Of a stretch of DNA of 13,919 nt, positions 13,592 to 13,919 are shown piece after piece; the stretch's first letter is position 1, and every line of letters starts with the position of its first letter. Origin of the DNA: DATGQT01 sp033720695 (GTDB lineage: Bacteria; Bacteroidota; Rhodothermia; Rhodothermales; Rubricoccaceae). Made by a program: the position numbers and the translations under genes. The notes under the pieces are model-generated. The model saw nothing but the letters and a program-made list of their open reading frames with translations. It did no database searches and was not told the origin of the DNA. The DNA lies in contig JAWWCA010000094.1 in assembly GCA_033720695.1 (NCBI GenBank), positions 1 to 13,919 of the forward strand, written 5' to 3'.

Positions 13592-13919
13592 CTAGCGCAA
13601 CGCGGCGGCGGACTGGCGCGCCTGCTGCACCTTCGCCTGGAGGAAGTCGTAGTTGACGGCGCCCTCCCAGTAGTCGCGCACCTGGCCGTCGGCGCCGAAG
13701 AGGAGGGTCACGGGGATGCCATAGGCCCAAGGGAACGGAGCCGCGAGGTCGGCCACGATCTCGGTCCCTTCGTCCGTCAGGTAGGTCCGCCCCTGCACCC
13801 CGTGATCCGCGAGGAACGCCTGGACCCGAGGGAGGTCCTGGGGCTCGTCGACCGAGAGGAAGCGGACGGCGACCTCCTCGTCGGGCGTCTCCCGGTCGTA
13901 GCGGACGAACTCCGGGAAC
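13592..13919 (-). CDS. TlpA-like thioredoxin-fold protein, C-terminal part (5' end outside window)
   Basis: The frame is open from the right edge to a TAG at 13592-13594, showing the last 108 residues. They read as the second half of a thioredoxin fold: VAVRFLSVDEPQDLPRVQAFL (strand then helix), AAPFPWAYGIPVTLLFGADGQV with the cis-proline after Ile that faces the active site, and a final helix. This is the pattern of TlpA/ResA-type thiol-disulphide reductases, usually membrane- or envelope-anchored; the CxxC active site and any signal sequence lie beyond the window. A GTG lying within the visible part could be mistaken for a start, but it would cut the fold. It is upstream of, and probably co-transcribed with, the secreted PRX_like1 redoxin. 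Family assignment is moderate because the diagnostic half is missing. Confidence 0.72.
   Translation of the reverse strand, partial: FPEFVRYDRETPDEEVAVRFLSVDEPQDLPRVQAFLADHGVQGRTYLTDEGTEIVADLAAPFPWAYGIPVTLLFGADGQVRDYWEGAVNYDFLQAKVQQARQSAAALR

Noticed and set aside
1..13919. CRISPR array, toxin-antitoxin, restriction or retron system
   Set aside because: No regularly spaced repeats, nuclease or methylase motifs, reverse transcriptase, or small toxin-antitoxin pair was seen on either strand.

Overview
The window is very GC-rich, gene-dense bacterial chromosome. It holds fifteen protein-coding genes, two of them cut by the window edges, and fourteen read on the minus strand. No rRNA, tRNA, CRISPR array, insertion sequence or phage module was recognised. 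No gene-free stretch exceeds 300 bases; the longest gap is 194 bases (11405-11598). The gene set suggests a high-GC member of the Bacteroidota/Rhodothermota lineage (Rhodothermales-like). The reasons are a Bacteroidota-style acyl-CoA reductase relative, a stand-alone Nfu N-terminal domain protein, a fused PGI/PMI-type isomerase, a HELVH peptidase with a TolB-like propeller, and no visible Shine-Dalgarno sequence at any start. This assignment is inference, since no marker RNA is present.

Region 1 (8370 down to 1, minus strand) is a run of nine collinear genes. In transcription order they are: a Pro-rich YqjE/holin-III-like membrane protein, a YqjD/DUF3618-like partner (joined by a TGATG overlap), a small four-helix membrane protein, adenylate kinase (adk), a geranylgeranyl diphosphate synthase-type prenyltransferase (GTG start 5 bases after adk), HPr (ptsH), enzyme I (ptsI, 3 bases after HPr), a bifunctional phosphoglucose/phosphomannose isomerase, and a secreted or envelope metallopeptidase/beta-propeller protein cut by the left edge. 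A good sigma70-like promoter (TTGACG-17-TATCGT) precedes the last gene, so the run is probably several transcription units. Three consecutive hairpins fill the gap in front of adk. The HPr/EI pair has no sugar permease nearby, and HPr keeps both His15 and Ser46, so a regulatory phosphorelay is possible.

Region 2 (8371-8519) is the divergent gap in front of the only plus-strand gene, a 94-residue cysteine-free Nfu N-terminal domain protein. The gap holds a hairpin followed by a T-tract and a 15-base palindrome.

Region 3 (8787-11404, minus) is a translationally coupled pair: a GMC-family FAD oxidoreductase and a LuxC-like acyl-CoA reductase relative that seems to have lost the catalytic cysteine. 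Its 3' end overlaps the 3' end of the Nfu-like gene by 18 bases.

Region 4 (11599-13919, minus) has a TlpA-type thioredoxin fold protein (C-terminal part only), a secreted PRX_like1-type redoxin and ribonuclease D with HRDC region(s). The 145-base gap before ribonuclease D carries two perfect, interleaved inverted repeats, which is the most striking non-coding signal in the window. No defence system, biosynthetic cluster or other obviously new multi-gene system was found. The best leads are the cysteine-less LuxC/GMC pair, the interleaved repeats before rnd, and a recurring CCCCCC-ATG start context.
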